Under the pieces are notes generated by a model. The model saw only the letters and a program-made list of their open reading frames with translations. It was not told the origin of the DNA and did no database searches. A program made the translations under genes and the position numbers. 36,891 bases of DNA from the NCBI GenBank assembly GCA_035359995.1, contig DAORZT010000023.1, positions 1-36,891 of the forward strand, in the 5' to 3' direction. Of this stretch, positions 25,011 through 33,106 are shown piece after piece. This DNA is from JAKPCT01 sp029553165 (GTDB taxonomy: Bacteria; Bacillota; UBA4882; UBA8346). The number at the start of each line of letters is the position of its first letter. Positions within the stretch are counted from its first letter, which is position 1.

Positions 25011-26525
25011 TTAAGTTGTTACACTAAACCGCTCGCGGAAGCTGGAAAGTAAGCGGGATAATTCCTCCGTTAATTCCTGATCTAAAAACCGTTTCTTCTC
25101 CAAAGCTTTATAAAATGCCTGACCTTCAATCTGCATAAAACGGAGGTACTCTTTCTCAAAACGTTTGATTTCATTTACCGGAATATCATCTAAATATCCG
25201 TTAGTAACTGCGTAAACAAGTACAATCTGCTCATAGATTGACATCGGTTGGTATTGGTCTTGTTTCAAAATCTCAACAATCTTGAAACCACGATTCAAAC
25301 GGTCCTGCGTCGACTTATCCAACTCAGCCCCAAATTGAGCAAACGATTCCAACTCGCGAAATTGGGCCAGATCCAAACGCAATCTCCCCGAAACCTGTTT
25401 CATGGCTTTAATCTGCGCATTACCACCAACCCGCGATACTGAGAGCCCTACATTTACAGCAGGACGATTACCGGCAAAAAACAGCTCCGAACTAAGAATA
25501 ATCTGGCCATCAGTGATCGAAATAATATTGGTTGGGATATAAGCTGAGACGTCACCTGCCTGAGTCTCAACAATCGGAATTGCAGTCAGTGAACCACCGC
25601 CATGCTCGGCATTTAATTTAGCAGCACGCTCCAGCAAACGTGAATGGAGATAGAATACATCTCCCGGGAAAGCCTCCCGTCCGGGCGGACGACGCAGCAA
25701 CAATGACATCGTCCGATAGGCAACCGCATGCTTCGACAGATCATCATAGATAATTAAGACATCTTTACCCTGATACATAAAATGTTCGCCAATTGCACAA
25801 CCGGCAAATGGGGCAATATATTGTAACGATGCCATTTCGTTAGCAGTTGCCGCGACAACGATGGTGTAAAGCATCGCGCCCTTACTCTCAAGGGTTTTAA
25901 CAATCTGCGCCAAAGTTGATGTTTTTTGACCGATGCAAACATAAATACAGATCACACCGGTATTGTTCTGATTCAAAATTGTGTCAATCGCAATTGCGGT
26001 TTTCCCAGTCTGACGGTCACCAATAATCAATTCCCGTTGTCCGCGTCCGATCGGAATCATTGAATCAATTGCTTTAATACCCGTCTGTAATGGTACCCGG
26101 ACCGGTTCACGCATCAAAATACCAGGCGCGTCAGCCTCAATCGGACGATATTCATTGACGATTATGGGTCCTTTGCCATCAATCGGCTGTCCCAGCGCGT
26201 TAACTACTCTTCCGATTAAACTTTCACCGACCGGAACTTCAATTACCCGCTTCGTCCTTTTAACCAAGTCACCTTCTCTAATTAATGTCTCATCTCCTAA
26301 TAAGACACATCCCACATTGTCTTCTTCCAGGTTCAATGCTAACCCATAGACCTTATTAGGGAAGAGGAGTAATTCTCCGGTCATGACCTTTTGCAAGCCA
26401 TAAACCCGGGCAATACCATCCCCGACTTCAAGGACTGTACCGGTTTCTTGAACTTCGAGATCGAGATTATAATTCTCAATCTGTTTTTTAATAACTTGAA
26501 TGATATCATCAGTCGCCAAATTCAT
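25011..26525 (-). CDS. atpA: F1Fo ATP synthase alpha subunit
   Basis: Alpha is the non-catalytic nucleotide-binding subunit of F1. The 504-residue product has Walker A GDRQTGKT, VCIGQKTSTLAQIVK, Walker B DVLIIYDDLSKHA, the PGREAFPGDVFYLHSRLLER segment and the synthase signature PAVNVGLSVSRVGG. The C-terminal helical domain is complete. The ATG is preceded by AAGGGAT. It follows atpH by 35 bases. Confidence 0.98.
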   Translation of the reverse strand: MNLATDDIIQVIKKQIENYNLDLEVQETGTVLEVGDGIARVYGLQKVMTGELLLFPNKVYGLALNLEEDNVGCVLLGDETLIREGDLVKRTKRVIEVPVGESLIGRVVNALGQPIDGKGPIIVNEYRPIEADAPGILMREPVRVPLQTGIKAIDSMIPIGRGQRELIIGDRQTGKTAIAIDTILNQNNTGVICIYVCIGQKTSTLAQIVKTLESKGAMLYTIVVAATANEMASLQYIAPFAGCAIGEHFMYQGKDVLIIYDDLSKHAVAYRTMSLLLRRPPGREAFPGDVFYLHSRLLERAAKLNAEHGGGSLTAIPIVETQAGDVSAYIPTNIISITDGQIILSSELFFAGNRPAVNVGLSVSRVGGNAQIKAMKQVSGRLRLDLAQFRELESFAQFGAELDKSTQDRLNRGFKIVEILKQDQYQPMSIYEQIVLVYAVTNGYLDDIPVNEIKRFEKEYLRFMQIEGQAFYKALEKKRFLDQELTEELSRLLSSFRERFSVTT

Positions 26526-26560
26526 TGTTTTTATCCCTTAATGATATAGATTTTTTAACT

Positions 26561-27091
26561 CTATGATAGTAATTTCTGTTTCAACTTCTGTAACTGACCG
26601 GTTAGAGAACCGTCATATAAGTAATCCCCTCTTCTGATAATCATCCCGCCAATCAAACTCGGGTTAATCCGGTACCTGGCATACAGTTTGGTATTCCAGG
26701 CAGCTTCCAGATCATTAATGATCCTGGTTCTTCCTTCTTCACCCAGTTCAGCCGCTGAAACAATTTCAATAATTTCATATCCTTGTGCTTTAATTAACTG
26801 ATCAAGTAATAGTTGTAAGATTTGTTGAAGATGCTGTTCCTTTTTGCGGTCAATAATAACAGATAAGAAATTTAATAATTCCGGTGGATGTTCTGCGGCA
26901 ATCAGTTCTCGTAATGCAGTTTTCTTAGACTCACTCGGGACGCGAGGATGTTCTAAAAAGAGTTTAACATCAGAAACTTCAAGCAACGTTAACAGTTCTT
27001 CGGTAGCACGTTTCACCGCGGCAACTATCTGCTTTTCTTGAGCCAATTCGGCCATCGCTTGCGCAAAACTATGCGCTACCCGGGTAGACAT
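26561..27091 (-). CDS. atpH: F1Fo ATP synthase delta subunit
   Basis: Delta joins the peripheral stalk to the top of F1. The 176-residue product has the N-terminal six-helix domain (RVAHSFAQAMAELAQEKQ, LEHPRVPSESKK, ELLNFLSVIIDRKKEQHLQ) and the C-terminal part with the family signature INPSLIGGMIIRRGDYLYDGSL split by the usual residues. It overlaps the end of atpF by 23 bases, with its ribosome binding site inside atpF. Confidence 0.96.
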   Translation of the reverse strand: MSTRVAHSFAQAMAELAQEKQIVAAVKRATEELLTLLEVSDVKLFLEHPRVPSESKKTALRELIAAEHPPELLNFLSVIIDRKKEQHLQQILQLLLDQLIKAQGYEIIEIVSAAELGEEGRTRIINDLEAAWNTKLYARYRINPSLIGGMIIRRGDYLYDGSLTGQLQKLKQKLLS

Positions 27092-27581
27092 CTTGTTCTA
27101 CTCCCTTCTCAATCTCAGTGATAACTCCGCGAATTAGCTCATCATTGATCTCCGTTGACATTTTATTCCCTAAAATTTTTGAAACGGCTGTTAATGCCAT
27201 AGTAACTGCTTCTTCACGGATTTCATCCCTGGCAATCCGTTTCGCCCGCTCAATCTCCAGTTGTAATCTTTGCCGCAACTGATCAGTTTCCTGGCGCGCT
27301 TGATTGATAATTTCATCACGTAAGCGCTCGGCTTCGTTTTTGGCACGTTCAACTATTTCATAAGCCTCAACATGTGCTTCTTCCAAAACAATCTTCGCCT
27401 CGTGATGTAAACGTTCTGCGCTCTCACGGGATTTCTCGGCGGTTTCTAAATCCTCGGCAATCTTTTTACTGCGTTGCTCCAAAATCCCTTGGATTGGACG
27501 GTAGAGAAAGCGAACCAAAAAAAGCATTAATATAATAAAGTTAATTAACATGAAAAGAAAATTACCATTAAAAAAGTTCAC
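27069..27581 (-). CDS. atpF: F1Fo ATP synthase b subunit
   Basis: The b subunit forms the peripheral stalk. The 170-residue product has one N-terminal membrane helix (about 5-25), the conserved RFLYRPIQGILEQRSKKI junction, and a long charged coiled coil to the end. The start is GTG, with GGGGG 8 bases upstream. Only one b-type gene is present, so the stalk is a b2 homodimer. A 64-base spacer lies between it and atpE. Confidence 0.96.
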   Translation of the reverse strand: MNFFNGNFLFMLINFIILMLFLVRFLYRPIQGILEQRSKKIAEDLETAEKSRESAERLHHEAKIVLEEAHVEAYEIVERAKNEAERLRDEIINQARQETDQLRQRLQLEIERAKRIARDEIREEAVTMALTAVSKILGNKMSTEINDELIRGVITEIEKGVEQDVYPGSA

Positions 27582-27645
27582 AAGTCAAGCCCCCTACCGT
27601 TATTCTTTTAAAGAACCCTAGCCAATTAAACAATAATAATTATTA

Positions 27646-27882
27646 TTAGCCTAATTTACCGAGCAAAAAGAAGGCAATAACAACAGCAATAATCGGAATC
27701 GATTCTACCAGGCCTACTCCGATCAACATTGCTCTAAACAAACCATCTTCAACCTCTGGTTGCCGTGCAATACTCTCAAGGGCGGTTGCCACGACTTTAG
27801 CATCCGAAAATGCTGCCGCAATACTTGCTCCTAAACAAATTGCACCAATTGAAATTACTGTTGTGACATAATTGAAATCCAT
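27646..27882 (-). CDS. atpE: F1Fo ATP synthase c subunit
   Basis: The c subunit forms the ion-driven rotor ring in the membrane. The 78-residue product is a two-helix hairpin with the conserved loop ARQPE (39-43). The outer helix carries the ion-binding carboxylate E60 followed by S61 (GLVESIPII). The inner helix is unusual: the position aligned to Gln32 of sodium-type rings holds D27 (AAAFSDAK), and the glycine-repeat motif is replaced by mainly alanine and serine (G18, S20, A22, A24, S26, A28). The Tyr of the sodium motif is Ile here. Coupling ion therefore cannot be assigned with confidence; protons are the default. The ATG is preceded by GGGGG. Confidence 0.97.
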   Translation of the reverse strand: MDFNYVTTVISIGAICLGASIAAAFSDAKVVATALESIARQPEVEDGLFRAMLIGVGLVESIPIIAVVIAFFLLGKLG

Positions 27883-27927
27883 TACTACATACCCCCGCTG
27901 TTGATAATATTGATTAAATAAGATATT

Positions 27928-28611
27928 TTATCGCGAATGCTCCTGGGAAGAGTCATCGCGGTGATTTGCACCGACTGTCAACCCGGTATAAGCAACACTT
28001 AACACCGTAAAGATATAAGCTTGTATCAATCCGATCAAAACACTCATCAACAACCAAACACTGGGAACAGCGATATAAAAGATCTCCGTTAACTTTTCGA
28101 TCAGAATCTCACCGGCATAAATATTGCCAAACAGACGCAATGCCAATGTCAGAGGCCGCGTAAACAGTTCTAACAGGTGTAACGGGAAGAAGAACGGATT
28201 GGGTGAGAAAAAGTGTTTAATATGGCCGCCAAAACCATTCTCCCGAATACCAATATACTGCATCCAGATAACTACCAAAATCGACAGACCAAGAGTTACA
28301 CTCAAATCTTTAGTGGGTGATACCAAGCCCGGGACCAATCCCAGCATATTAGCAACCAGAATAAATAAAAACAATGAACCAAAAAAATAGCTGTACTTGA
28401 TACCTATACTTCCCATACTGTCTTTAACAGTATTATCAATAAATTCAACGGTTATTTCTAAAATATTTTGCCACCCTTTGGGGATCCACCTTAATCTTCG
28501 GGAAGCTAACCAGGCAGCCAAGCCAATCAAAAACATTGTTAGCCAGATCATTGCTACTATTCGCAGATCAAAACTCATTCCCCATAAATGAACCGTAGTT
28601 TGTGAATGCAT
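27928..28611 (-). CDS. atpB: F1Fo ATP synthase a subunit
   Basis: The a subunit contains the two ion half-channels. The 227-residue membrane protein has about five to six helices, and the key arginine lies in TRPLTLALRLFGNIYAGE (helix 5), followed by PSVWLLMSVLIGLIQAYIF. The frame ends with a polar tail (HRDDSSQEHSR). The ATG overlaps the stop codon of the upstream atpI gene (TAATG), so the two are translationally coupled. Confidence 0.96.
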   Translation of the reverse strand: MHSQTTVHLWGMSFDLRIVAMIWLTMFLIGLAAWLASRRLRWIPKGWQNILEITVEFIDNTVKDSMGSIGIKYSYFFGSLFLFILVANMLGLVPGLVSPTKDLSVTLGLSILVVIWMQYIGIRENGFGGHIKHFFSPNPFFFPLHLLELFTRPLTLALRLFGNIYAGEILIEKLTEIFYIAVPSVWLLMSVLIGLIQAYIFTVLSVAYTGLTVGANHRDDSSQEHSR

Positions 28612-28967
28612 TAGTTCGTTGATTCACTCCTTTTTGCAATCCGAGCAAATAAGACGTTCCAAACCGGAATAGTCAAAACAACAATCACTAACAGATTAAC
28701 AGCATTTGCTCTTAGTTTCACAGCACCAATCTGAATAATTCCCAAAATACTAACAACCCGAATTAAAAGACCACCAAGAATCAGCAAACCCACGAAACCG
28801 TTCTTCGTCTTCTTTAACAACTTCAAACGTAACAATTGCCACAAACAGTCTAGAATTACACCAATCAAGCCTATAATAACTGCACCTTGATAACCTTGAA
28901 ATGGTACTATCCAGGCAATGAACAAGAGAAGTAGATTGATTGCAACAATCAAAGCCGCTGTCGTCAT
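28611..28967 (-). CDS. atpI: AtpI-like ATP synthase-associated membrane protein
   Basis: AtpI-type proteins are small membrane proteins encoded at the front of atp operons; they are thought to assist c-ring assembly and, with AtpZ, Mg2+ or Ca2+ movement in alkaliphilic Bacillus. The 118-residue product has four predicted helices (about 4-24, 27-45, 58-80, 88-108). Sequence is poorly conserved, so the call depends on size, topology and position. It overlaps both atpZ (4 bases) and atpB. Confidence 0.8.
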   Translation of the reverse strand: MTTAALIVAINLLLLFIAWIVPFQGYQGAVIIGLIGVILDCLWQLLRLKLLKKTKNGFVGLLILGGLLIRVVSILGIIQIGAVKLRANAVNLLVIVVLTIPVWNVLFARIAKRSESTN

Positions 28968-29191
28968 TTCTTACCTACGGCTTGAAAAGCAACAACAAAC
29001 ATCTGATAGAATCCTAAAAATAAACCCAGTAATGTCCCAGTAAACTTCATATTAGTTAGATGATAATTTGCCTCCAAAAGATTGCCGATAAAAAAGCCTC
29101 CCATGACCATAATGGCCAGATTTAAACTCAATGATCCATATAAACCAAAACTTTGCCACACTTTTGAACCACTTTTTTTATCTTTAGCCAC
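28964..29191 (-). CDS. atpZ: AtpZ-like small membrane protein
   Basis: A 75-residue protein with a basic, Lys-rich N-terminus and two membrane helices (about 15-37 and 48-70), containing GGFFIGNLLEANY and LGLFLGFYQMF, typical of the AtpZ/AtpI family. The start is GTG with AGGGGCGG upstream. It is the first gene of the ATP synthase operon. In alkaliphilic Bacillus AtpZ works with AtpI; a role in c-ring assembly or divalent cation supply is likely here but not shown by sequence alone. Confidence 0.85.
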   Translation of the reverse strand: MAKDKKSGSKVWQSFGLYGSLSLNLAIMVMGGFFIGNLLEANYHLTNMKFTGTLLGLFLGFYQMFVVAFQAVGKK

Positions 29192-29246
29192 AATAACCGC
29201 CCCTATACAATCTTTTTAATAATAACCGTATCAAAGCTTTTCAAGC

Positions 29247-29257
29247 ATTATATTATA
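29247..29257 (-). promoter_or_regulatory. Probable -10 region of the atp operon promoter
   Basis: Two overlapping perfect TATAAT boxes (minus strand; 29252-29257 and 29247-29252) lie about 60 bases before atpZ. No good -35 hexamer is found at 16-18 bases; the nearest, TTTCAA, matches only three of six. The rest of the 275-base upp-atpZ gap holds the upp terminator and AT-rich sequence with no other feature I can support. Confidence 0.4.
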
Positions 29258-29405
29258 TAAGATTAATCCTAGAATTGAAATTACACAAGCCCTGTTTATC
29301 CTCAAATTCCACCTATTTTTTAAATTTTATTGGTTTATTCAAAAATAGAGCTCTCTTAAGGACCCAATCTAAATATTTACGATTGAAAACGCTTATTATG
29401 ATATC

Positions 29406-29432
29406 AAAAAAACCCGACTATTAATCGGGTTA
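29406..29432 (-). terminator. Terminator of upp
   Basis: In the minus-strand RNA AACCCGA pairs with TCGGGTT around a 7-base loop, followed by seven U. It lies 35 bases after the upp stop codon and separates upp from the atp operon. Confidence 0.88.
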
Positions 29433-29466
29433 AATTATTGTAACAAGAACCTATCAATATTATGTA

Positions 29467-30096
29467 TTATTTGGTGCCAAAGAGACGATCTCCTGCATCC
29501 CCCAGTCCGGGTACAATATAACCGTGCGAATTCAAACGTTCATCAATTGCCGCAACATAAATATCAACATCAGGATGCTTGGTTTGGACGGTTTCAATTC
29601 CTTCCGGAGCAGCAATCAAACACATCAAACGGATCTGATTGGCTCCTCTTTGTTTTAAAAACTGGATCCCGGCTACTGCTGAACCACCGGTGGCTAACAT
29701 CGGGTCAACGATGATTAATTCCCGATCACAAATATCCGACGGTAACTTGCAGTAATATTCGATTGGCTGCAAAGTCTCCGGATCGCGGTATACCCCGATA
29801 TGGCCCACTTTAGCGGTTGGAATTAATTTTAAGATTCCGCCAACCATTCCTAACCCAGCCCTTAAAATTGGAATAACGGCAATTTTTTTACCGGCGATTA
29901 CTTTACAACGGGCTGTTGAAACCGGAGTTTCCACTTCAACCTCTTCCAATGGAAAATCACGGGTAACTTCATAAGCCATTAACATTGACACTTCTTCAAC
30001 TAATTCCCTAAACTCCTTTGCTCCCGTATTCGAGTCCCGAATAATTGACAGTTTGTGCTGGATTAAAGGGTGGTTAATTAGATGTACATTTGACAT
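29467..30096 (-). CDS. upp: Uracil phosphoribosyltransferase
   Basis: Upp salvages uracil by joining it to PRPP to give UMP. The 209-residue product is the normal length. It has the PRPP-binding loop (ELIIVDPMLATGGSA), the flexible IPILRAGLGMV segment and the C-terminal uracil-binding YIVPGLGDAGDRLFGTK. An AGGGG lies before the ATG. The order ywlE-upp-atp is as in Bacillus, where ywlF, ywlG and glyA lie between ywlE and upp; those genes are absent here. A 101-base spacer upstream shows no clear promoter. Confidence 0.97.
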   Translation of the reverse strand: MSNVHLINHPLIQHKLSIIRDSNTGAKEFRELVEEVSMLMAYEVTRDFPLEEVEVETPVSTARCKVIAGKKIAVIPILRAGLGMVGGILKLIPTAKVGHIGVYRDPETLQPIEYYCKLPSDICDRELIIVDPMLATGGSAVAGIQFLKQRGANQIRLMCLIAAPEGIETVQTKHPDVDIYVAAIDERLNSHGYIVPGLGDAGDRLFGTK

Positions 30097-30197
30097 TGAG
30101 ATCGCCCCTATCTTTGATAGTGTTAAAATATCTAAATTTAATTATTTTCGTTTTCCAAGCCAGGATTCCTGTTTGACGCTGATAATCTTTGCTGAAT

Positions 30198-30911
30198 TTA
30201 GTCTTGTAATGATTCCTTAATTCTTTTAATAACATACTTAAGTTTCTCTTTAATCTCCGTGGCACAGATTTGATATGCCTCGACACTCTGGCCATAGGGA
30301 TCGGATATCTCGATGGCACTGATTCGCTGGTGCAGTTCTTCCAATTTTCGCTTTTCCGGTGCGATTTCCTGTTCTAACTTCTGTTCAATCTTGAGCAATT
30401 CTTCATCCAACTCCCGCATTTGCCGGGTTAAATCATAATGACGCCGCCGTAATTCCTCAAGTTTAGGACCTTCTTTTTCTAAATACCGGTTCCGTTTTTC
30501 TTCAAGAATTTTACTGGTCTTATTTACTTCATTAATTAAACTCTCGATTTCAATCACACCTTCGGCAAATTCAGCCAAAGTAAAGACTTTATTTTGTGCA
30601 CTGGGGTCCATCGCTAATACCGTCTGTTTTTGGGCAAGGGTCATTGTTAATACTAAATCAGCGGTTTTAATCTGATCCGGGGTTAGGCGCCGGGCACGAT
30701 GCTTTTGAAGGTCGATCCCTTCCTTTTTCATAACTTCAATTGCATTGCGCGTTGCATTACTACCGGTAATTGCGCCGGTACCGGCTGAAACCACTTGAAT
30801 CTCGGTCGCTTTTTCACCTAAATCCTCAATCAGCATTTTACGGAGTAATGCCTCTGCCATACTACTGCGACAGGTATTTCCGGTGCAAACAAATAAAACC
30901 TTTTTGATCAT
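30198..30911 (-). CDS. YwlE-type low-molecular-weight phosphatase with coiled-coil insertion
   Basis: This is a low-molecular-weight protein phosphatase. The P-loop CTGNTCRS (C9 to S16) carries Thr at position 13, equivalent to Thr11 of Bacillus YwlE, the residue linked to phosphoarginine rather than phosphotyrosine specificity. It would therefore reverse McsB-type arginine phosphorylation. The rest of the fold is clear: VSAGTGA, ADLVLTMT, KVFTLAEFAEG. Then, where other members go almost directly to the catalytic Asp loop, about 83 residues of highly charged helix (about 119-202) are inserted before DPYG (D204). The total is 237 residues instead of about 150. The ATG at 30909-30911 follows GGAGGA by 10 bases; the 14 earlier codons precede the binding site. 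Its position between sua5 and upp matches ywlE. Confidence 0.9.
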   Translation of the reverse strand: MIKKVLFVCTGNTCRSSMAEALLRKMLIEDLGEKATEIQVVSAGTGAITGSNATRNAIEVMKKEGIDLQKHRARRLTPDQIKTADLVLTMTLAQKQTVLAMDPSAQNKVFTLAEFAEGVIEIESLINEVNKTSKILEEKRNRYLEKEGPKLEELRRRHYDLTRQMRELDEELLKIEQKLEQEIAPEKRKLEELHQRISAIEISDPYGQSVEAYQICATEIKEKLKYVIKRIKESLQD

Positions 30912-31023
30912 TGAAACGGATTCCTCCAAGGAATGAGAAGTATAGTACATCATTAAACTAATAATACTATTACCAATTCTTTATTTTTATTAAAAATCCT
31001 GTTGCAAAGGGGTCTGAAATAAA

Positions 31024-31257
31024 ATGTGGCCATTGCGTATTAATTCAAATTATCCAGTGTTAAGATGTCCCAAATGTTTAAATACTATTTCATTCCAGGC
31101 AATCAATGTGATTAAAAACCCAACAGGGACATTCCCAGATAGAACCAACCAACAATCAACCAACGACGGCATCCAGTTTGAATGGCAGTGTACCCAATGC
31201 GGCAATCAACGCTACTTTGATACCGAAACCGTATCAATTACCCGGTGTTTCCATTAA
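31024..31257 (+). CDS. Small zinc-ribbon protein of unknown function
   Basis: I do not recognise this 77-residue protein. It has two CxxC pairs (C15/C18 in LRCPKC and C56/C59 in WQCTQCGN), the pattern of a zinc ribbon, separated by 37 residues that include a polar stretch. It has no membrane segment. It is on the plus strand in a minus-strand region, divergent from the ywlE-like gene, and its TAA stop overlaps the TAA of the convergent DUF3108 gene in the palindrome TTAA. An AAAGGGG lies about 11 bases before the ATG, rather far. It is the only open frame in this 300-base gap, and the cysteine pattern supports it being real. Confidence 0.65.
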   Translation: MWPLRINSNYPVLRCPKCLNTISFQAINVIKNPTGTFPDRTNQQSTNDGIQFEWQCTQCGNQRYFDTETVSITRCFH

Positions 31258-31979
31258 TTGATCTTGGTTAGCTTGGCTTCAACTTTTCCAATCTTACCAA
31301 TTTTACAGACGATCAAAGGATAACGCTCCTCATTATCGGCGATAAATATTGTAATTGCCTTCACCTTGTTGTTAATTGTATAGTATTTCGAATAAGTACC
31401 GGTATCAATTTTTAACGGACTGGTACTCTTGGTCACTACATAATTATATTCATCAATTTTGCCATTGGAATAATAGAACATTTTATTGGGTCCCTCTTTT
31501 AAAGCGGTATATCGGAAAAAATACTGTAACGACAATCCCGCTTGAACATAAGCCGGCAGTGGAATTTCGGTACGCTCACTTGGCCCGCCGTTCTTGGAAA
31601 GCAACCGGATCGCAACCCGTTTATCATAATCAAAAGTTACTTCTTCAATGTCCTTCCCGTCTTTCTCGATCTCAACCCGTTTAAGATAGCGCGGAAACAT
31701 CCCATGAGCATCAATCAATAATTCTTCTGTCTCCGAATAACCACTGATTGACTTAACCATTCCAATTGTATCCATAGTTGATCGCACCCGATAAACATCA
31801 TGACCGTTAAACTTCTCCCTGCCAACAACCACAATTTTCTGATTTCCAACGTGGATTACCGATTTGGCGATCAGTTTATATTCCAATGTTTCTCCGATTT
31901 TGGGCGTCCCGTTACTAGCCAAACTCGGAACTGTTAAGACCAGAAATAAAATAACCAATAAAACCAATTTACGATACAT
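31254..31979 (-). CDS. Secreted DUF3108-like protein
   Basis: A 241-residue protein with an N-terminal signal peptide (hydrophobic core at 5-17, likely cut after LASN-type residues near 21), then a beta-rich extracytoplasmic domain. The pattern (GETLEYKLIAKSV, HDVYRVRSTMDT, DAHGMFPRYLKR, VTFDYDKRVAIRL, YFFRYTALKEGP) resembles DUF3108 proteins, whose function is unknown. No lipobox Cys is visible. It overlaps sua5 by 11 bases, and its ribosome binding site (AGGAGG) is the Gly-Gly codons at the end of sua5, so it is translated with sua5. A functional link with tRNA modification is not evident. Confidence 0.75.
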   Translation of the reverse strand: MYRKLVLLVILFLVLTVPSLASNGTPKIGETLEYKLIAKSVIHVGNQKIVVVGREKFNGHDVYRVRSTMDTIGMVKSISGYSETEELLIDAHGMFPRYLKRVEIEKDGKDIEEVTFDYDKRVAIRLLSKNGGPSERTEIPLPAYVQAGLSLQYFFRYTALKEGPNKMFYYSNGKIDEYNYVVTKSTSPLKIDTGTYSKYYTINNKVKAITIFIADNEERYPLIVCKIGKIGKVEAKLTKIN

Positions 31980-33012
31980 TAATTATATTACCTCCTGAGG
32001 CTTTGCGAAGCCTGTTTTCAATTGCTACTCCAATCCCTTTTGCAGATACACCTTCAATCAAAACCAATTCCGCATTGAGTTGGTCGCATCTTCGAAGCAG
32101 GTCGTAGAGACGTGCCGCAACCTCACCCGGTTTTGCCTGTGATCCCAGATTAAGAAAATTAGTACAATGATATTTAGCTTCGTTTTCGGCTGTCCCCAGC
32201 ACAAACACTCTTTTAACATTATCAAGCTCTGCCAATAGTTGATTGATTTTGGCAACAACCTTGGTATTCTCACCCTCAACCAAGGTTACAGCCGCTTTGG
32301 GAGCATAATGACGGTATTTCATCCCGGGCGCTTGCGGTTTATCAGCTTGATCAGGCATGGCAAGCTGGACAACTTCTTGCAAGGTCGCTTCAATCATCTC
32401 TTTGGTAATTGACCCCGGCCTTAATATTACTGGATGCTCACTATAGATTGTTAACACAGTTGACTCCAGCCCAGCCTCGCAAGCGCCACCATCAATAATC
32501 AACGGAATTTTTCCGTTTAAATCTTCAAATACGTGTTCTCCCTTGGTGGGACTTGGTCTGCCTGATAGATTGGCACTGGGGGCCGCAATTGGAATATCCG
32601 TTATTTCTAATAACTGTCGGGCAATTGGGTGGGATGGCATCCGCACAGCAACTGTATCCAATCCCGCAGTTGCCAAATAAGAAACAGCCTCTTTTTTTGG
32701 GAAGATCAACGTTAACGGACCGGGCCAGAACTCTTTCATTAACCGCTCGTATTTCGGACTTACCTCTTTAACTATTAAATCTAATTGTTGGTAGGACCAA
32801 ATATGTAAAATCAATGGATTATCTGCCGGCCGGCCTTTAACTTGAAAGACCTTCGCCAATGCCTGATCAGAGTTATATACGGCTCCCAATCCATAAACAG
32901 TTTCAGTTGGAAAAGCAACCAATTCACCGCTTTGTAACAACTTGGCAGCCTCGGTAAGACTGTCCAGATTATCATCTGCTGCAGCTAACTTGAGCATTTT
33001 CGTATTCAACAT
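31969..33012 (-). CDS. sua5: L-threonylcarbamoyladenylate synthase, Sua5 type
   Basis: Sua5 (YwlC) uses threonine, bicarbonate and ATP to make threonylcarbamoyl-AMP, the precursor of t6A37 in ANN-decoding tRNAs. The 347-residue product has the YrdC domain (about 12-200) with FPTETVYGLGA, KGRPADNPLILHI and SANLSGRPSPTKG, a linker with the PGMKYRHYAPKA motif, and the C-terminal Sua5 domain (about 245-340) that ends with KGIGVAIENRLRKASGG. The AAAGGGG before the ATG supports the start. It is the first minus-strand gene of the sua5-ywlE-upp block and divergent from the glutamine synthetase gene. Confidence 0.96.
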   Translation of the reverse strand: MLNTKMLKLAAADDNLDSLTEAAKLLQSGELVAFPTETVYGLGAVYNSDQALAKVFQVKGRPADNPLILHIWSYQQLDLIVKEVSPKYERLMKEFWPGPLTLIFPKKEAVSYLATAGLDTVAVRMPSHPIARQLLEITDIPIAAPSANLSGRPSPTKGEHVFEDLNGKIPLIIDGGACEAGLESTVLTIYSEHPVILRPGSITKEMIEATLQEVVQLAMPDQADKPQAPGMKYRHYAPKAAVTLVEGENTKVVAKINQLLAELDNVKRVFVLGTAENEAKYHCTNFLNLGSQAKPGEVAARLYDLLRRCDQLNAELVLIEGVSAKGIGVAIENRLRKASGGNIINVS

Positions 33013-33070
33013 TGATTCCCCTTTATATTTTACCGGTTTAACCCTAATATCTTAATATTTATCATTGCCG

Positions 33071-33106
33071 CCAATAATCCTGCTAAAAATCGGCGCTTTT
33101 TATTGG
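33071..33106. repeat. Hairpin in the sua5 leader
   Basis: CCAATAA (33071-33077) pairs with TTATTGG (33100-33106) around a 22-base loop; GCCGCC and GGCGC inside allow an alternative pairing. It lies about 60-95 bases before the sua5 start in the 245-base gap between the two divergent genes. It fits no riboswitch class I know. Confidence 0.4.

Noticed and set aside
30074..30319. 81-codon minus-strand frame between upp and the phosphatase gene
   Set aside because: It overlaps the ends of both real genes in another frame and has no good ribosome binding site; the 101-base spacer looks non-coding.
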